From Streptomyces sp. WM6386 (GTDB taxonomy: Bacteria; Actinomycetota; Actinomycetes; Streptomycetales; Streptomycetaceae), in NCBI RefSeq assembly GCF_000972385.1, contig NZ_JXTE01000051.1, positions 1 to 64,000 of the forward strand: a DNA stretch of 64,000 bases. The letters are read 5' to 3'. A model generated the notes under the pieces. The model ran no database searches. It worked only from the letters and a program-made list of their open reading frames with translations, and had not been told where the DNA came from. Every line of letters starts with the position of its first letter. The stretch's first letter is position 1. This document shows positions 52,785 through 61,735 of this stretch, one piece after another. The position numbers and the translations under genes were made by a program.

Positions 52785-55700
52785 CTACATCGGCGTCGTG
52801 ACGGTCACGTGCTCCCCGGTGCCCAGGTGCAGCATGCCCTTGCCGGGAGTGATCTGGCCGCCGACCATGCTCCGGTTCGTGCGGATGCCGATCAGCTCGC
52901 CCGCGGAACTGTCCTGCGGGGACAGCAGGATGCCGCGGCGGGCCTTCTTCATGTCGACCTGCCAGCCGGAGAAGCCGTCACAGATCTCCTCCTCGTCGCC
53001 GGCGATGACGACGGCGAGACCCTCCTCGACGCCGCGCTCCACGATGCGCTTGAAGATGTCCTCGGCGTCGCAGTCGTCGTGCACCTCCGCGTCGTCGACC
53101 AGGGTGACGATCGGCTGCTCGGGACTGGCCGAGCCGATGAGCTCCTCCATCTCGTCCTCGTCGATGTCCCGGCCCGTGAAGACCTTCAGGACGCCTTCCT
53201 GGCCCTCCAGTTCACGCAACGGGGACGGGCGGGGCGCGGCGAGGATCAGCCGGACGCCCTGGGTGAGATAGGACCGCGCGATGTTCAGCAGCACCGTGCT
53301 GCGCCCGGACTTCGCGGGGCCGCCGATCACGAACGCCGGGACACCCTGGGAGAGATCGGGGCCGAAAGCGGTGAGCTCGTCGCCGCCGACACCCGCCAGG
53401 GACCAGAGCGGCGAGGCGCTGGTCGCCGGGTCGCGCATCGCCCAGGCGTCGGCGAAGGAGATCCGGCTGGGCAGCACGTCCACGCGGAACGGGCGGCGGG
53501 AGCGCGGCAGTTCGGCGTCCCGCGCGGCAGCGGTCTCGCCGATCGCGACGAGCGCCGCGGCCTGGCCCTGACCGGTGGTGTCCTCGGCCAGCAGGGCGAA
53601 CTGGGTCTCCGTGGCCGTCTCGCCGGCGTACCCGCGGCCGGGCGGGATCTCCTCGGGGATCTTGCGGGCGTTGATGTCCAGCATCGAGAAGTCGCCGCGG
53701 TCCGCCAGACGCAGACCGTACTTGTCCTCGGTGAGGGAGGAGATCCGCCCGGTCAGCAGCTGGCGGTCGCCGGTGATCACCAGATGCAGGCCGACGCTCG
53801 CGCCCTCCCGCATCAGCGCCATCACCTGGTCGGTGAGGTCACCGTGATTGTACTCGCCGAGGGTGGGCAGCCAGCCCTCCCAGCGGTCCAGCAGCACCAC
53901 GATGTGCGGCAGCCGCTCGTCCTCGGCGGCGAAGGAACGCTGCTCGCCGATGTCGGCGTAGCCCTTCTCCGCCAACAGCTCCTGGCGGCGGTTGAGTTCA
54001 CCGGTCAGCCGGCTGAAGAGGCGGATGACGCGCTCCTGCTGGTTGCGGCTGACGACCGCACCACAGTGGGGCAGGCTGGTCAGCGCGTTCAGGGCGCCGT
54101 TGCCGCAGTCGATGCCGTACAGGTGGACGTCGGCGCTGGACAGCGTACGGGCCAGTGAACCGGCGATCGTGCGCAGCACCTGCGAGCGGCCGCTGCGCGG
54201 GGCGCCGGCGACGAGCAGGTGCCCGAAGGTCGAGAAGTCGACGACGACCGGGCGGCGGGCCTGATCGGACGGCAGGTCCTCGATGCCGTACGGCGCCGCC
54301 GGCAGCGTCCCGCGGCCCTGCACCGCGGGAATCTCGTCCAGCAGCAGCATCTCGTCCAGGGCGGGCAGCCACGGGGAGTGCTGGGCCGGGATGCCCAGCG
54401 CCTGGTTGGCCTCCCGTACGGCGTCCACCAGCACCTTGAGGTCGGTGATCTCGTCGTCCTCGCGGGCCTCGGACTTGGGCTTGGTGAGCCCGGCCCGGCC
54501 CAGGTCCTGCCAGGCGAGCTGACCGGCCCACGGCGCGAGCGCGGTGGGATCGGCGGCACCGGGGCGGCGGCCACCGACGCGGCCGGACTGGAAGGGGACG
54601 AGGGAGGCGTGGCCCAGCCGGACGTACGCCCGGCCGGGGGTGCTCTTGGCGATGTGACCGGCGTCGGGCGCGTCGATGACGTCGGTCGACTCACCGGCGT
54701 CGGTCACGCGCAGCGCGATCCGCAGGTTGGTGTTGGCGCGGATCTCGGGCGACACGACACCGCTGGGCCGCTGGGTGGCGAGCAGGAGGTGGATGCCGAG
54801 GGAGCGGCCTCGCTGGGCGATGTTGACGAGGCCGGTGACGAAGTCGGGCAGGTCACGGACCATGGACGCGAACTCGTCGATGACGATGAGCAGTCGGGGC
54901 ACATGCGGGTGGGACGGGTCCCGGCGCACCAGGTCCTGGTAGTCCTCGATGTCCTTGGCGTCGGCGGCGGCGAGGATGTGCTCGCGCCGCTTCAGCTCCG
55001 CGCCCAGCGACTCCAGGGCGCGTTCGACGAGGTGGGCGTCGAGGTCGGTGACCATGCCGACGGTGTGCGGGAGCTTGACGCAGTCCTTGAAGGCGGATCC
55101 GCCCTTGTAGTCGACGAGGACGAACGTCATGTTCTCGGGGGTGTTGGCGACGGCGAGCGCGGCCACGATCGTCTGCAGCAGCTCCGACTTACCCGAACCG
55201 GTGGTACCGGCGATGAGTCCGTGCGGGCCGTCGCGCCGCAGGTCGATGCCGAAGGGACCGTCGTAGGACTCGCCGATGACCGCCATGGTGGACTGCCCGC
55301 CCATGCGCCAGCGCGCGGCGATGTCGTCGCGCGTCGGCGGTTCCAGCTGGAGCACGTCGAGGAGCCGGCTGGAGGACGGGAGCGCGGAGTCCTCGGTCTC
55401 GCCGCTGATGTCCCGCAGCGGCGACAGTGACCGGGACAGCCGTGCGCACCAGCCGGCGGAGACGAAGTCGGGCCGGACGTCGGTCCTGCGGCGGGATCCG
55501 GTCTGCTCGACCCGCAGCCGCAGCTCAAGGGCCTGCTCGGTGCCCTGCGGGTCCTGCTGGGCGCCGTGGTGCCAGGCCTGGAAGGAGGGGAAGCCGCCGG
55601 CGGAGGCCTGCGCCACGGGTGTCGCGGCGGCGGTCTCATCGGTGTGCCGGGGTTCGGCGACGACGTAGGCCTGGCACTCGCCGGGCAGGAACCGCTCCTC

Positions 55701-57398
55701 CTCGTCCAGGCACAGGGCGTAGATGGCGACGGCCGGGCCTTCGCGCAGCAGCCGTACGACACCGGGCATCGACCGCAGCCGCCGGGAGCCGTCCCATACG
55801 ACGACGATGTCGGGGTCGGAGAAGGCGGGACCGCCGCTGTTGTTGTTCTCCTTGAGGGCCTTCTGCCGGGCGTCGAGCAGCTGGGTCAGCTCGCCGACGC
55901 GCGCGCCGACCGTCTCGGCGTCGGTCCCGATCAGGACGTTGACGTCCTGGCCGCTCGCCGGGCGGGCGTGCGGCAGCCAGCGCACCCAGTCCCAGCGCGG
56001 GTGCGCCTCGTTCTCGGTGAGCACATAGAACTGCACGTCCATCGGGCTGTGCAGCACGGCGGTCTGGGCGACGATCCAGCGTCCAAGCGCCTGGGCGGAG
56101 TCACCGGGACCGGCGATACCGACGACCCCGAGGTCCCGCAGCGGCAGGGCGACTGGCGAGTCCTGGATCTTCCAGGTGACCTGACGCTTGTGCTCGTCCT
56201 GCTCGGGGTCGTCGAGGACGACCTCGGAGCGGACCCGGCCGGTGCCGACGCGCAGGAGCAGGTGGTCGGCGTCGGTGCGCCGCCGCTCCCACAGCCGGGT
56301 ACGGGGTCCGGTGCCGAAGGCGAGGACGGCGGCCGGGTCGGGAATGGCCTTGCGCCGGTCGAGCCGCTCCAGACGCAGCGCGTCCTCGGCGTCCTTCTCG
56401 ATCCGCTCCTTGTGCTCCTTGTACTCCTTGACCTGCTTCGCATGGGACTTGCGCCCGTGCTTCTTGTCCATGAAGTAGTTGCCGAAGAGCATCAGGGGGC
56501 TCATCAGCGCCATGATCATGTAGTACCAGCGACCGAAGATCATGACCGAGACGACGGCGCCGACCAGCGGGAACAGGGCCATCAGCCAGGGCAGCGGCCG
56601 TGCCTCGTAGTCCCTGGGGGGAGAGGGCAGCCGGAACTGTGTCTTGCGCTCGGCCGGGCGCAGTCGCGGAGGCCGGTTGTAGTCGAGTCCGGCGCCGTCC
56701 TCCGACCACTTCAGGGCCGCGTTCGGCGGGCTGTAGCCGTCGATCTCCAGCAGGGTGTTGCCGAGGGCGAGTTGGGAGCCGAGGGGCCAGGAGCCGCCGT
56801 CGAAGTCCTCACCGTCGAGACGGGGGCGGTCGCCGTCCTCGTCGTCCTTCTTCCTGGACGCGTCCTTCTTGTCGTCTTTCTTGTCGTCCTTCTTGTCGAC
56901 GCCGTGCAGGGTGACATCGCACTTGCCGTCGATGGCGATGGACAAGGTGGCCGCCCGCGCGGCGAGTTCGGGATCCTCGATACGCAGGGGCGCGGCCGGA
57001 CCGCTGCCGATGTCGTACCGTCCCACGCCGAGCCGGTGCACGGCGCCCGCGGCGGGGCCGCCGGCCACCCGGAACTCGACGATGCCGGTCGGCTCACCGA
57101 GGAGACAGCCGGCCGGATCGTGCAGGCTGACGACGGCGCCCTCGCGCAGCGCCGAACCGACGACGTTCGCGGCGGGGTCGAGGGGGTAGCCGTCGACGTA
57201 GGCCTGCGGTGCGCCCCCGGGGTTCCCATGGCCGCCGATGTGTCCGCCGATGGGGATGATCTGCGCGCCGCCGTCGAGACCGACGTGCCGCGCCAGCTCC
57301 CGAGTGATGTCACCGACCGACGACTCCGGATCGGCGTCGAGCACCACGTCGGCGCTGGCCCCGCCGATCGGGTCGACGACGGTCAGACTCAGGCGCAC
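52785..57398 (-). CDS. eccC: EccC/EssC-type type VII secretion ATPase (FtsK/SpoIIIE family)
   Basis: A 1537-residue membrane ATPase that drives type VII secretion. The N-terminal 200 residues hold a ubiquitin-like and FHA-like part (LSLTVVDPIGGASADVVLD; HRLGVGRYDIGSG). After it comes a charged spacer KKDDKKDDKKDASRKKDDED, then two helices (about 270-320, LPWLMALFPLVGAVVSVMIF). Three FtsK domains follow. Domain 1 has an intact Walker A (AGTTGSGKSELL, Lys737) and Walker B (LLIVIDEFASM). Domains 2 and 3 have Arg in place of the Walker Lys (GAPRSGRSQ, Arg1071; GGPAKSGRST, Arg1366). GTG 57398 follows GAGGAGGACGAAC. It is divergent from the ESX-like genes. No EccB, EccD, EccE or mycosin gene occurs in the window. 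Confidence 0.96.
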   Translation of the reverse strand: MRLSLTVVDPIGGASADVVLDADPESSVGDITRELARHVGLDGGAQIIPIGGHIGGHGNPGGAPQAYVDGYPLDPAANVVGSALREGAVVSLHDPAGCLLGEPTGIVEFRVAGGPAAGAVHRLGVGRYDIGSGPAAPLRIEDPELAARAATLSIAIDGKCDVTLHGVDKKDDKKDDKKDASRKKDDEDGDRPRLDGEDFDGGSWPLGSQLALGNTLLEIDGYSPPNAALKWSEDGAGLDYNRPPRLRPAERKTQFRLPSPPRDYEARPLPWLMALFPLVGAVVSVMIFGRWYYMIMALMSPLMLFGNYFMDKKHGRKSHAKQVKEYKEHKERIEKDAEDALRLERLDRRKAIPDPAAVLAFGTGPRTRLWERRRTDADHLLLRVGTGRVRSEVVLDDPEQDEHKRQVTWKIQDSPVALPLRDLGVVGIAGPGDSAQALGRWIVAQTAVLHSPMDVQFYVLTENEAHPRWDWVRWLPHARPASGQDVNVLIGTDAETVGARVGELTQLLDARQKALKENNNSGGPAFSDPDIVVVWDGSRRLRSMPGVVRLLREGPAVAIYALCLDEEERFLPGECQAYVVAEPRHTDETAAATPVAQASAGGFPSFQAWHHGAQQDPQGTEQALELRLRVEQTGSRRRTDVRPDFVSAGWCARLSRSLSPLRDISGETEDSALPSSSRLLDVLQLEPPTRDDIAARWRMGGQSTMAVIGESYDGPFGIDLRRDGPHGLIAGTTGSGKSELLQTIVAALAVANTPENMTFVLVDYKGGSAFKDCVKLPHTVGMVTDLDAHLVERALESLGAELKRREHILAAADAKDIEDYQDLVRRDPSHPHVPRLLIVIDEFASMVRDLPDFVTGLVNIAQRGRSLGIHLLLATQRPSGVVSPEIRANTNLRIALRVTDAGESTDVIDAPDAGHIAKSTPGRAYVRLGHASLVPFQSGRVGGRRPGAADPTALAPWAGQLAWQDLGRAGLTKPKSEAREDDEITDLKVLVDAVREANQALGIPAQHSPWLPALDEMLLLDEIPAVQGRGTLPAAPYGIEDLPSDQARRPVVVDFSTFGHLLVAGAPRSGRSQVLRTIAGSLARTLSSADVHLYGIDCGNGALNALTSLPHCGAVVSRNQQERVIRLFSRLTGELNRRQELLAEKGYADIGEQRSFAAEDERLPHIVVLLDRWEGWLPTLGEYNHGDLTDQVMALMREGASVGLHLVITGDRQLLTGRISSLTEDKYGLRLADRGDFSMLDINARKIPEEIPPGRGYAGETATETQFALLAEDTTGQGQAAALVAIGETAAARDAELPRSRRPFRVDVLPSRISFADAWAMRDPATSASPLWSLAGVGGDELTAFGPDLSQGVPAFVIGGPAKSGRSTVLLNIARSYLTQGVRLILAAPRPSPLRELEGQEGVLKVFTGRDIDEDEMEELIGSASPEQPIVTLVDDAEVHDDCDAEDIFKRIVERGVEEGLAVVIAGDEEEICDGFSGWQVDMKKARRGILLSPQDSSAGELIGIRTNRSMVGGQITPGKGMLHLGTGEHVTVTTPM

Positions 57399-57705
57399 GT
57401 TCGTCCTCCTCGCTGGGCTGAGGCCGCCCCCGCAACGCTGAACACAAGGTGAGTGAACACAGTGGGAGTGACCTTAACCGGCGCACCTTTCCCCTGCGCA
57501 ACGGGATGCACACGGGCTTCACAGGACCGGGACGCTCCCGGGATGTGCACTGGTTCACGCTTCCGTTGCCGGACGTCCCTGTCATCCCAACAGCCCCACC
57601 CGTAGGATCTTTGCTCATGCGGACGGCCGGTGATGTGCGGCCCGATCGCATCAGTCAAGCCACGGGGATGGCCCTGCGGCGACCGCAACGGGAGGGAGAG
57701 CCGTC
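57399..57705 (+). promoter_or_regulatory. intergenic region between eccC and the ESX-like genes
   Basis: Holds no gene. A probable promoter for the right-hand genes is CTGTCA (57579-57584), 18 bases, TAGGAT (57603-57608). Transcription would begin near 57615 and the first ESX-like gene starts at 57706 after GGAGGGAG. Confidence 0.45.
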
Positions 57706-58005
57706 ATGGCCAAGGACACAGACCTTACTTATTCCGAGATGGAGAAGAAGGCCAACGACCTCATCAAGGCGATGGGCGACATGGAAGACATGTTGAAGTC
57801 CATCGAAAAGGGTGTCGAGGAGCTCGTCGCCAACGGCTTCACCACCACGAAGGCCTCCGGCGCCTACGACGAGTCCATCAAGGACTTCACCAAGGGCGCG
57901 GCGAAGACCGTCAAGGGTCTGGAGGGTCTGTCCAAGTTCCTCACCAACGCGAAGAAGGCGTACGAGGACCTGGACGACCAGCTGGCGAAGAGCGCCAAGG
58001 GCTGA
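57706..58005 (+). CDS. ESX/WXG100-like small protein, copy 1
   Basis: A 99-residue, mostly helical protein with the size and layout of WXG100 proteins, but without the WxG tripeptide. The central turn is VANGFTTTKASGAY. It ends with AKKAYEDLDDQLAKSAKG, which contains the Y-x3-D pattern (YEDLD) that marks T7SS export signals. It should form a helical hairpin and be secreted with its partner. The ATG has a strong GGAGGGAG upstream. It is the first gene of a rightward operon that includes the second ESX-like protein, with a strong hairpin between them. Confidence 0.87.
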   Translation: MAKDTDLTYSEMEKKANDLIKAMGDMEDMLKSIEKGVEELVANGFTTTKASGAYDESIKDFTKGAAKTVKGLEGLSKFLTNAKKAYEDLDDQLAKSAKG

Positions 58006-58025
58006 GCCTGCCACGGGCGACACAC

Positions 58026-58063
58026 CCCGGTGCGACGGGACCTGAACGTCCTGTCGCACCGGG
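58026..58063 (+). terminator. hairpin after the first ESX-like gene
   Basis: A 16-bp stem with one mismatch, CCCGGTGCGACGGGAC (58026-58041) paired with 58048-58063, loop CTGAAC. It lies 20 bases after the stop. It should end or thin out transcription, so the first protein would be made in excess over the following genes. Confidence 0.82.
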
Positions 58064-58132
58064 CTGTCTGTCGCCGGGCTGTTTTCAACGGGGTGCCGGC
58101 TCGGGCCGGCGGATCGACATGATGGGGGCGCC

Positions 58133-58447
58133 GTGGCGGGCGAGAGCGATCAGCGGCTCGACCTTGAAGTGATCAAGGAAATGGGCAAAGGGCTCGGCAA
58201 TATCAAGAAGGCGTTCGACGGCCTGGAGGATCTGGGCGGCAAGTACGAGGACGACTTCGGGAACGGCGATCTCGCCGACAAGTTCGGGGACTTCGCCGAC
58301 AACTGGAAGCTCAGCCGTAAGAGGCTGACGGAGGAGATCGACGTGCTGGCCCAGATAGCCAAGGCCGCGGGGCAGGCGTACGAGGACATCGACCATCAGT
58401 TGGCCCAGGCACTTCGTGATGCCCAGGATCCGAAGAAGGGGAACTGA
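58133..58447 (+). CDS. ESX/WXG100-like small protein, copy 2
   Basis: A 104-residue helical protein, the probable partner of the preceding one. The centre contains GNGDLADKFGDFADNW in place of WxG, and the end has GQAYEDIDHQLAQALRD, again with Y-x3-D (YEDID). GTG 58133 is preceded by GATGGGGGCGCC. It lies three bases before the next gene, so it is co-translated with it. The two small proteins are paralogous in size and C-terminal signal but not closely alike. Confidence 0.85.
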   Translation: MAGESDQRLDLEVIKEMGKGLGNIKKAFDGLEDLGGKYEDDFGNGDLADKFGDFADNWKLSRKRLTEEIDVLAQIAKAAGQAYEDIDHQLAQALRDAQDPKKGN

Positions 58448-58450
58448 CCG

Positions 58451-59845
58451 ATGGCTGGACGCCCACGCGACTGGCACCCCGTCGCGGACAGTGACCCCAT
58501 ACCCGGGGACGCCGACCGCATGGCGTCCCTGGGCAAGACGCTGCGCAAGACGGCGGACGAGGTCGAACGCCAGATCCGTAATCTGAAGGCCGTCGCCGAG
58601 GTCGACGCCTGGGACAGCAAGGCCGGTAAGGAGTTCCGCGAAAAGGCCTCGGGCAACGTCAAGAAGCTCGAGGCGGTTTTCAAGAGGTACGACACCGCCG
58701 CCACGGCGATCGGTAGCCGTGTCGATGAAGTGGGCGGCGGATACCAGGACAAGCTGACCGCCGGCGCGAAGAACTACGCCTCCGACCTCAACCGCGCCCA
58801 GGAGATAGCCGACGCCGCCCTCAAGGACGCGAAGGACGCCGACGACCGCAAGAGCGCGTCGCAGAAGAGCATCGACGGACTGTCCGGCAAGGACCGCAAG
58901 AAAGAGGACGCCGACAAGGACCGCAAGGACCTGGAGGCGAAGCGGGACGCGGCCGGTGACGAGATCGAGGCCGCACGGGAGAAGATCAACGAGGCCAAGA
59001 GGATCCGTGACGCCGCCGCCAAGCGCGCACGTGAGTCCCTGGACGCGGTCATCAACCATGACTCCCTGAAGGACGGGTTCTGGGAGACCCTGACCGACAG
59101 CATCGCGGAGATCACCTCCTGGGTCGCCACCGTATGTGGAATCCTCTCGCTGATCGTCGGCTGGATCCCGGTGATCGGGCAGGCCCTGGCCGGTGTGCTG
59201 GGCGCCATCGCCATGATCGCGACACTCATCAACTTCATCGCCACGCTCGTCCAGGTCGCCCAGGGCAACGCCGACTGGATGGATGTCGGAATGGCGGCCC
59301 TCGGATTCCTGATGATGGGTGTCGGAAAGGGCTTCTCCAAGATCGCGGGCAAGTTCGCGAAGAACACCCTGGGGCGGGTCGTAAAGGCCGGAGGGGCGCG
59401 CACCGCCAAGCAGGTGAGCCGGGCCAACAAGAATCTGCGGCGGGCCGCCTACAAGGACGTGAAGTTCCAGAAGGGCGACATCATGAAGTCGCTCAAGGAG
59501 CCTTTCACGGAACCTTTCTCGAAGGCCGCGTGGGCGAAGAACCTGAAGACGCTGAAGCCCGGCGGCGGAAACTGGGCCGCGGCCAAGAACGAGTTGGGCC
59601 TGCGCGGCGGGGGAAGCGCTCTCAAGGGAATGCCCAAGTCGTTCTCCATGGCCGACCCCGGCGTCGCGTCCGATCTGAAGTCGGTCAAAATGGGGACCGC
59701 GGCTCTGGGTGGTCAATTCGATGCCAACGCCGTCAACCAGATCTCCAAGTCTGCCAGCCGTCTGTCCATCGTCGGGGCCGGTATTACCCTGGGCGGGCTG
59801 GGCCTGGACGGGAACCTTCAGAAGATGGTCGGTCTCGGTGGCTGA
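58451..59845 (+). CDS. putative T7SS-secreted protein with membrane hairpins
   Basis: A 464-residue protein. The N-terminal 95 residues match the T7SS_signal type of domain as I recall it: RDWHPVADSDPIPGDADRMASLGKTLRKTADEVERQIRNLKAV, then AWDSKAGKEFREKA (the W-x-G-like turn). A charged coiled-coil region (about 100-200, DADDRKSASQKSID, KDRKDLEAKRDAAGDEIEAAREK) follows, then two or three hydrophobic segments (residues 222-285, SWVATVCGILSLIVGWIPVIG, LAGVLGAIAMIATLINFIATL). The C-terminal 170 residues have no toxin motif that I recognise. It may be a delivered effector lacking its toxin, or a secretion-linked membrane protein. It is translationally close to the ESX-like gene before it. Confidence 0.8.
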   Translation: MAGRPRDWHPVADSDPIPGDADRMASLGKTLRKTADEVERQIRNLKAVAEVDAWDSKAGKEFREKASGNVKKLEAVFKRYDTAATAIGSRVDEVGGGYQDKLTAGAKNYASDLNRAQEIADAALKDAKDADDRKSASQKSIDGLSGKDRKKEDADKDRKDLEAKRDAAGDEIEAAREKINEAKRIRDAAAKRARESLDAVINHDSLKDGFWETLTDSIAEITSWVATVCGILSLIVGWIPVIGQALAGVLGAIAMIATLINFIATLVQVAQGNADWMDVGMAALGFLMMGVGKGFSKIAGKFAKNTLGRVVKAGGARTAKQVSRANKNLRRAAYKDVKFQKGDIMKSLKEPFTEPFSKAAWAKNLKTLKPGGGNWAAAKNELGLRGGGSALKGMPKSFSMADPGVASDLKSVKMGTAALGGQFDANAVNQISKSASRLSIVGAGITLGGLGLDGNLQKMVGLGG

Positions 59846-59890
59846 GCCCCTGCTCGACGGAGCGTCCACACCCGCACGAAAGGACCGAGC

Positions 59891-60541
59891 ATGACCGCAC
59901 CGGACGATCCGGCCCCGCTGGACGAGACTTTCGAGTGCACCTTTGAGTTCCAGCCGGGCTGGATCGATCTGACGCTGCGCGAAGGCACCAAGGCCGAGGC
60001 CAAGGCGCTGGCCACGGAGGTCGTGAACCGGCTCAATCCGCTCGGCCTGGAGATCGAGAAGAGCGCGGTCTTCGACGACATGGTCGAGCGGGCCGTCGAC
60101 CTCAACGACGACGTGCCCACCCTCGCGGCGGCGTACTACTCCGAGGCGGGGGAGGCCCTGGCCAACCTCATGGTCGACTCCTACGGCGACGAGGGCGTGC
60201 CGCGCCCCGGCGCGGACGAGGTCATCCCGCTGCTTCTGGAGTGGGGAAACGCACAGGTCACAGGCGCCCCCGAGATCACCCACCTCGAACTGGCCGCCGG
60301 ACCCGCCGTGCGCATCCAGGCCATGCTCCAGGCCAATCGCATGCTCGGCTTCGGCCGGAAGCTGACCGAGTTCATCAAGTACGCCGTCTTCCCGCCCGAT
60401 ATGCAGAGTCTCATCGTCGTCACGGTGACCTGGGAGAAGATCGCCGTCACCGAGCGGATCGCCGAGCTGGCCGACGAGGCGGTCCGCACGATGCGGATCA
60501 CCCCGCTGCCGACGCGTCCCACCGAGGGGGGTACGGCATGA
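59891..60541 (+). CDS. T7SS-linked soluble alpha/beta protein
   Basis: A 216-residue soluble protein. The N-terminus has a strand pattern FECTFEFQPGWIDLTLREG, and the C-terminus a strand and helix DMQSLIVVTVTWEKIAVTERIAELADEAVRTMRI. This layout resembles the Mog1/PsbP-like (LpqN/DUF1795) fold, but I am not certain. The next gene has the same layout, so both may be products of duplication. ATGA overlap with it means coupling. No motif for an enzyme is seen; a chaperone or immunity role would fit the position after a secreted protein. Confidence 0.65.
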   Translation: MTAPDDPAPLDETFECTFEFQPGWIDLTLREGTKAEAKALATEVVNRLNPLGLEIEKSAVFDDMVERAVDLNDDVPTLAAAYYSEAGEALANLMVDSYGDEGVPRPGADEVIPLLLEWGNAQVTGAPEITHLELAAGPAVRIQAMLQANRMLGFGRKLTEFIKYAVFPPDMQSLIVVTVTWEKIAVTERIAELADEAVRTMRITPLPTRPTEGGTA

Positions 60542-61149
60542 GGACGGCCGACCAGTTCTCCTCGGCACCCACGGACTACAACGTCGTCGTCCCGGACGGC
60601 TGGTTCCAGCTCTCACTCGACCCGGAGGAGCGCGACCGGGGCATCATCGCCCTGGCCGAGCTGACGTTCCGCGGCCAGGACAACGCCCCGCTGCTGAAGA
60701 AGCAGTTCATGCAGGACCTCCAGCGCAAGGCGAAGGACGCCTACCAGGTCGGCGGCACGGAGCTCTACCTCTCCACGATGGCCGTCGGCCCCGTTCCCCT
60801 AGCGTCCTCACTGCTCATCAGCGTTCCCGGCCCCGACGAGTGGCCGGAGACCTCGGACGCCGAGGCACTGGCCGAGCACCTTGCCGACCGGAGCCGCGGC
60901 GACAACGGTGAGATCGGCGTGGTGGACCTGGCCGTCGCCGGCAAGGCGGTACGCCAACGCCGACGCGAAGTGGCCGACCCCGCACGGCAGTTGGGCAACA
61001 CCCTGCCGACCACCACCCTCACGTACTACGTGCCGATCCCGACCACCACACGCTGGCTGCTGCTGAACTTCTCCACGCCCATCGATCAGCTCGCCGATCA
61101 GATGGTGGAGTTGTTCGACACGGTCGCGGGGACGTTGCACTGGAAGTGA
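60538..61149 (+). CDS. T7SS-linked soluble alpha/beta protein, second copy
   Basis: A 203-residue protein similar in layout to the gene before it. It starts PTDYNVVVPDGWFQLSLDPEERDRG (strand, turn, strand) and ends TTTRWLLLNFSTPIDQLADQMVELFDTVAGTLHW (strand and long helix). The central part LYLSTMAVGPVPLASSLLISVPG is a beta pair. There is no signal peptide. A related but diverged protein of the same shape is encoded on the other strand at 62990, so these are members of one family used by the locus. The ATG overlaps the stop of the previous gene. Confidence 0.65.
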   Translation: MRTADQFSSAPTDYNVVVPDGWFQLSLDPEERDRGIIALAELTFRGQDNAPLLKKQFMQDLQRKAKDAYQVGGTELYLSTMAVGPVPLASSLLISVPGPDEWPETSDAEALAEHLADRSRGDNGEIGVVDLAVAGKAVRQRRREVADPARQLGNTLPTTTLTYYVPIPTTTRWLLLNFSTPIDQLADQMVELFDTVAGTLHWK

Positions 61150-61155
61150 GCGGGG

Positions 61156-61713
61156 ATGAGTGAGCCGGAGGCGGAGTTCCGCGTCCGGGACGGGTTCATG
61201 TTCGCCGGAGTGGCGCTGACCCTGATCGCCCTCGGATTCGTGTTCGTCGTGACCATGGGCGCTTGGAAGTGGTTCGTACGGACCTCGGCTCCGACGGTGC
61301 TCAACTGGCCCGGCGGATCATGGGGGTTCGGCATGGCTTGCGGCCTGCTCGTGGTCTTCGGCTCACGCGGTGCCTGGCGGTTCTTGGAGCGACCCCGAGG
61401 TGAGTCGCTGCCGGCGCGTGCGGGACGCATGGCCGGTCTCACGGTGTGCGTCGGCGCGGCATTCGGCGCGGTGCTGTACATCATCGCTTCCCTGCCCGGC
61501 AGGAACTGCCCTTCGTACCGTGACGGTTGCGAGTACATCCCGGGGACGGGCGGTGCGCTCGTCACCTGCCTGGGCACTGCGGCGCTGGTGGGCTACGTGG
61601 TGTATCGGGTCCGCAGCGTGCGCGCCGAGCGACGCCAGGCTGGTGAGCGGGAACGGCTGCGAAAGCTGCGTAAGAAGGGGAAGGGGAAGAGCCGGGCGGC
61701 TCGGCGGGGATAG
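61156..61713 (+). CDS. four-helix membrane protein (WPGG family), right-hand arm
   Basis: A 185-residue membrane protein with four helices (MFAGVALTLIALGFVFVVTM, GMACGLLVVFGSRGAWRFL, LTVCVGAAFGAVLYIIASL, LVTCLGTAALVGYVVYRV) and a basic C-terminal tail (RRQAGERERLRKLRKKGKGK). Helix 2 starts with NWPGGSWGF. The convergent gene at 61736 has the matching WPGGAYGF in the same place, so the two are paralogues from opposing arms. It overlaps no gene; its start follows the previous stop after six bases. Its function is unknown. Confidence 0.75.
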   Translation: MSEPEAEFRVRDGFMFAGVALTLIALGFVFVVTMGAWKWFVRTSAPTVLNWPGGSWGFGMACGLLVVFGSRGAWRFLERPRGESLPARAGRMAGLTVCVGAAFGAVLYIIASLPGRNCPSYRDGCEYIPGTGGALVTCLGTAALVGYVVYRVRSVRAERRQAGERERLRKLRKKGKGKSRAARRG

Positions 61714-61735
61714 CGGGGCCGCGCGAGGAGACGAC

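Noticed and set aside
56860..56900. 12-base repeats CCTTCTTGTCGT as a regulatory array
   Set aside because: They encode the KKDD spacer of EccC in frame, so they are coding low complexity.
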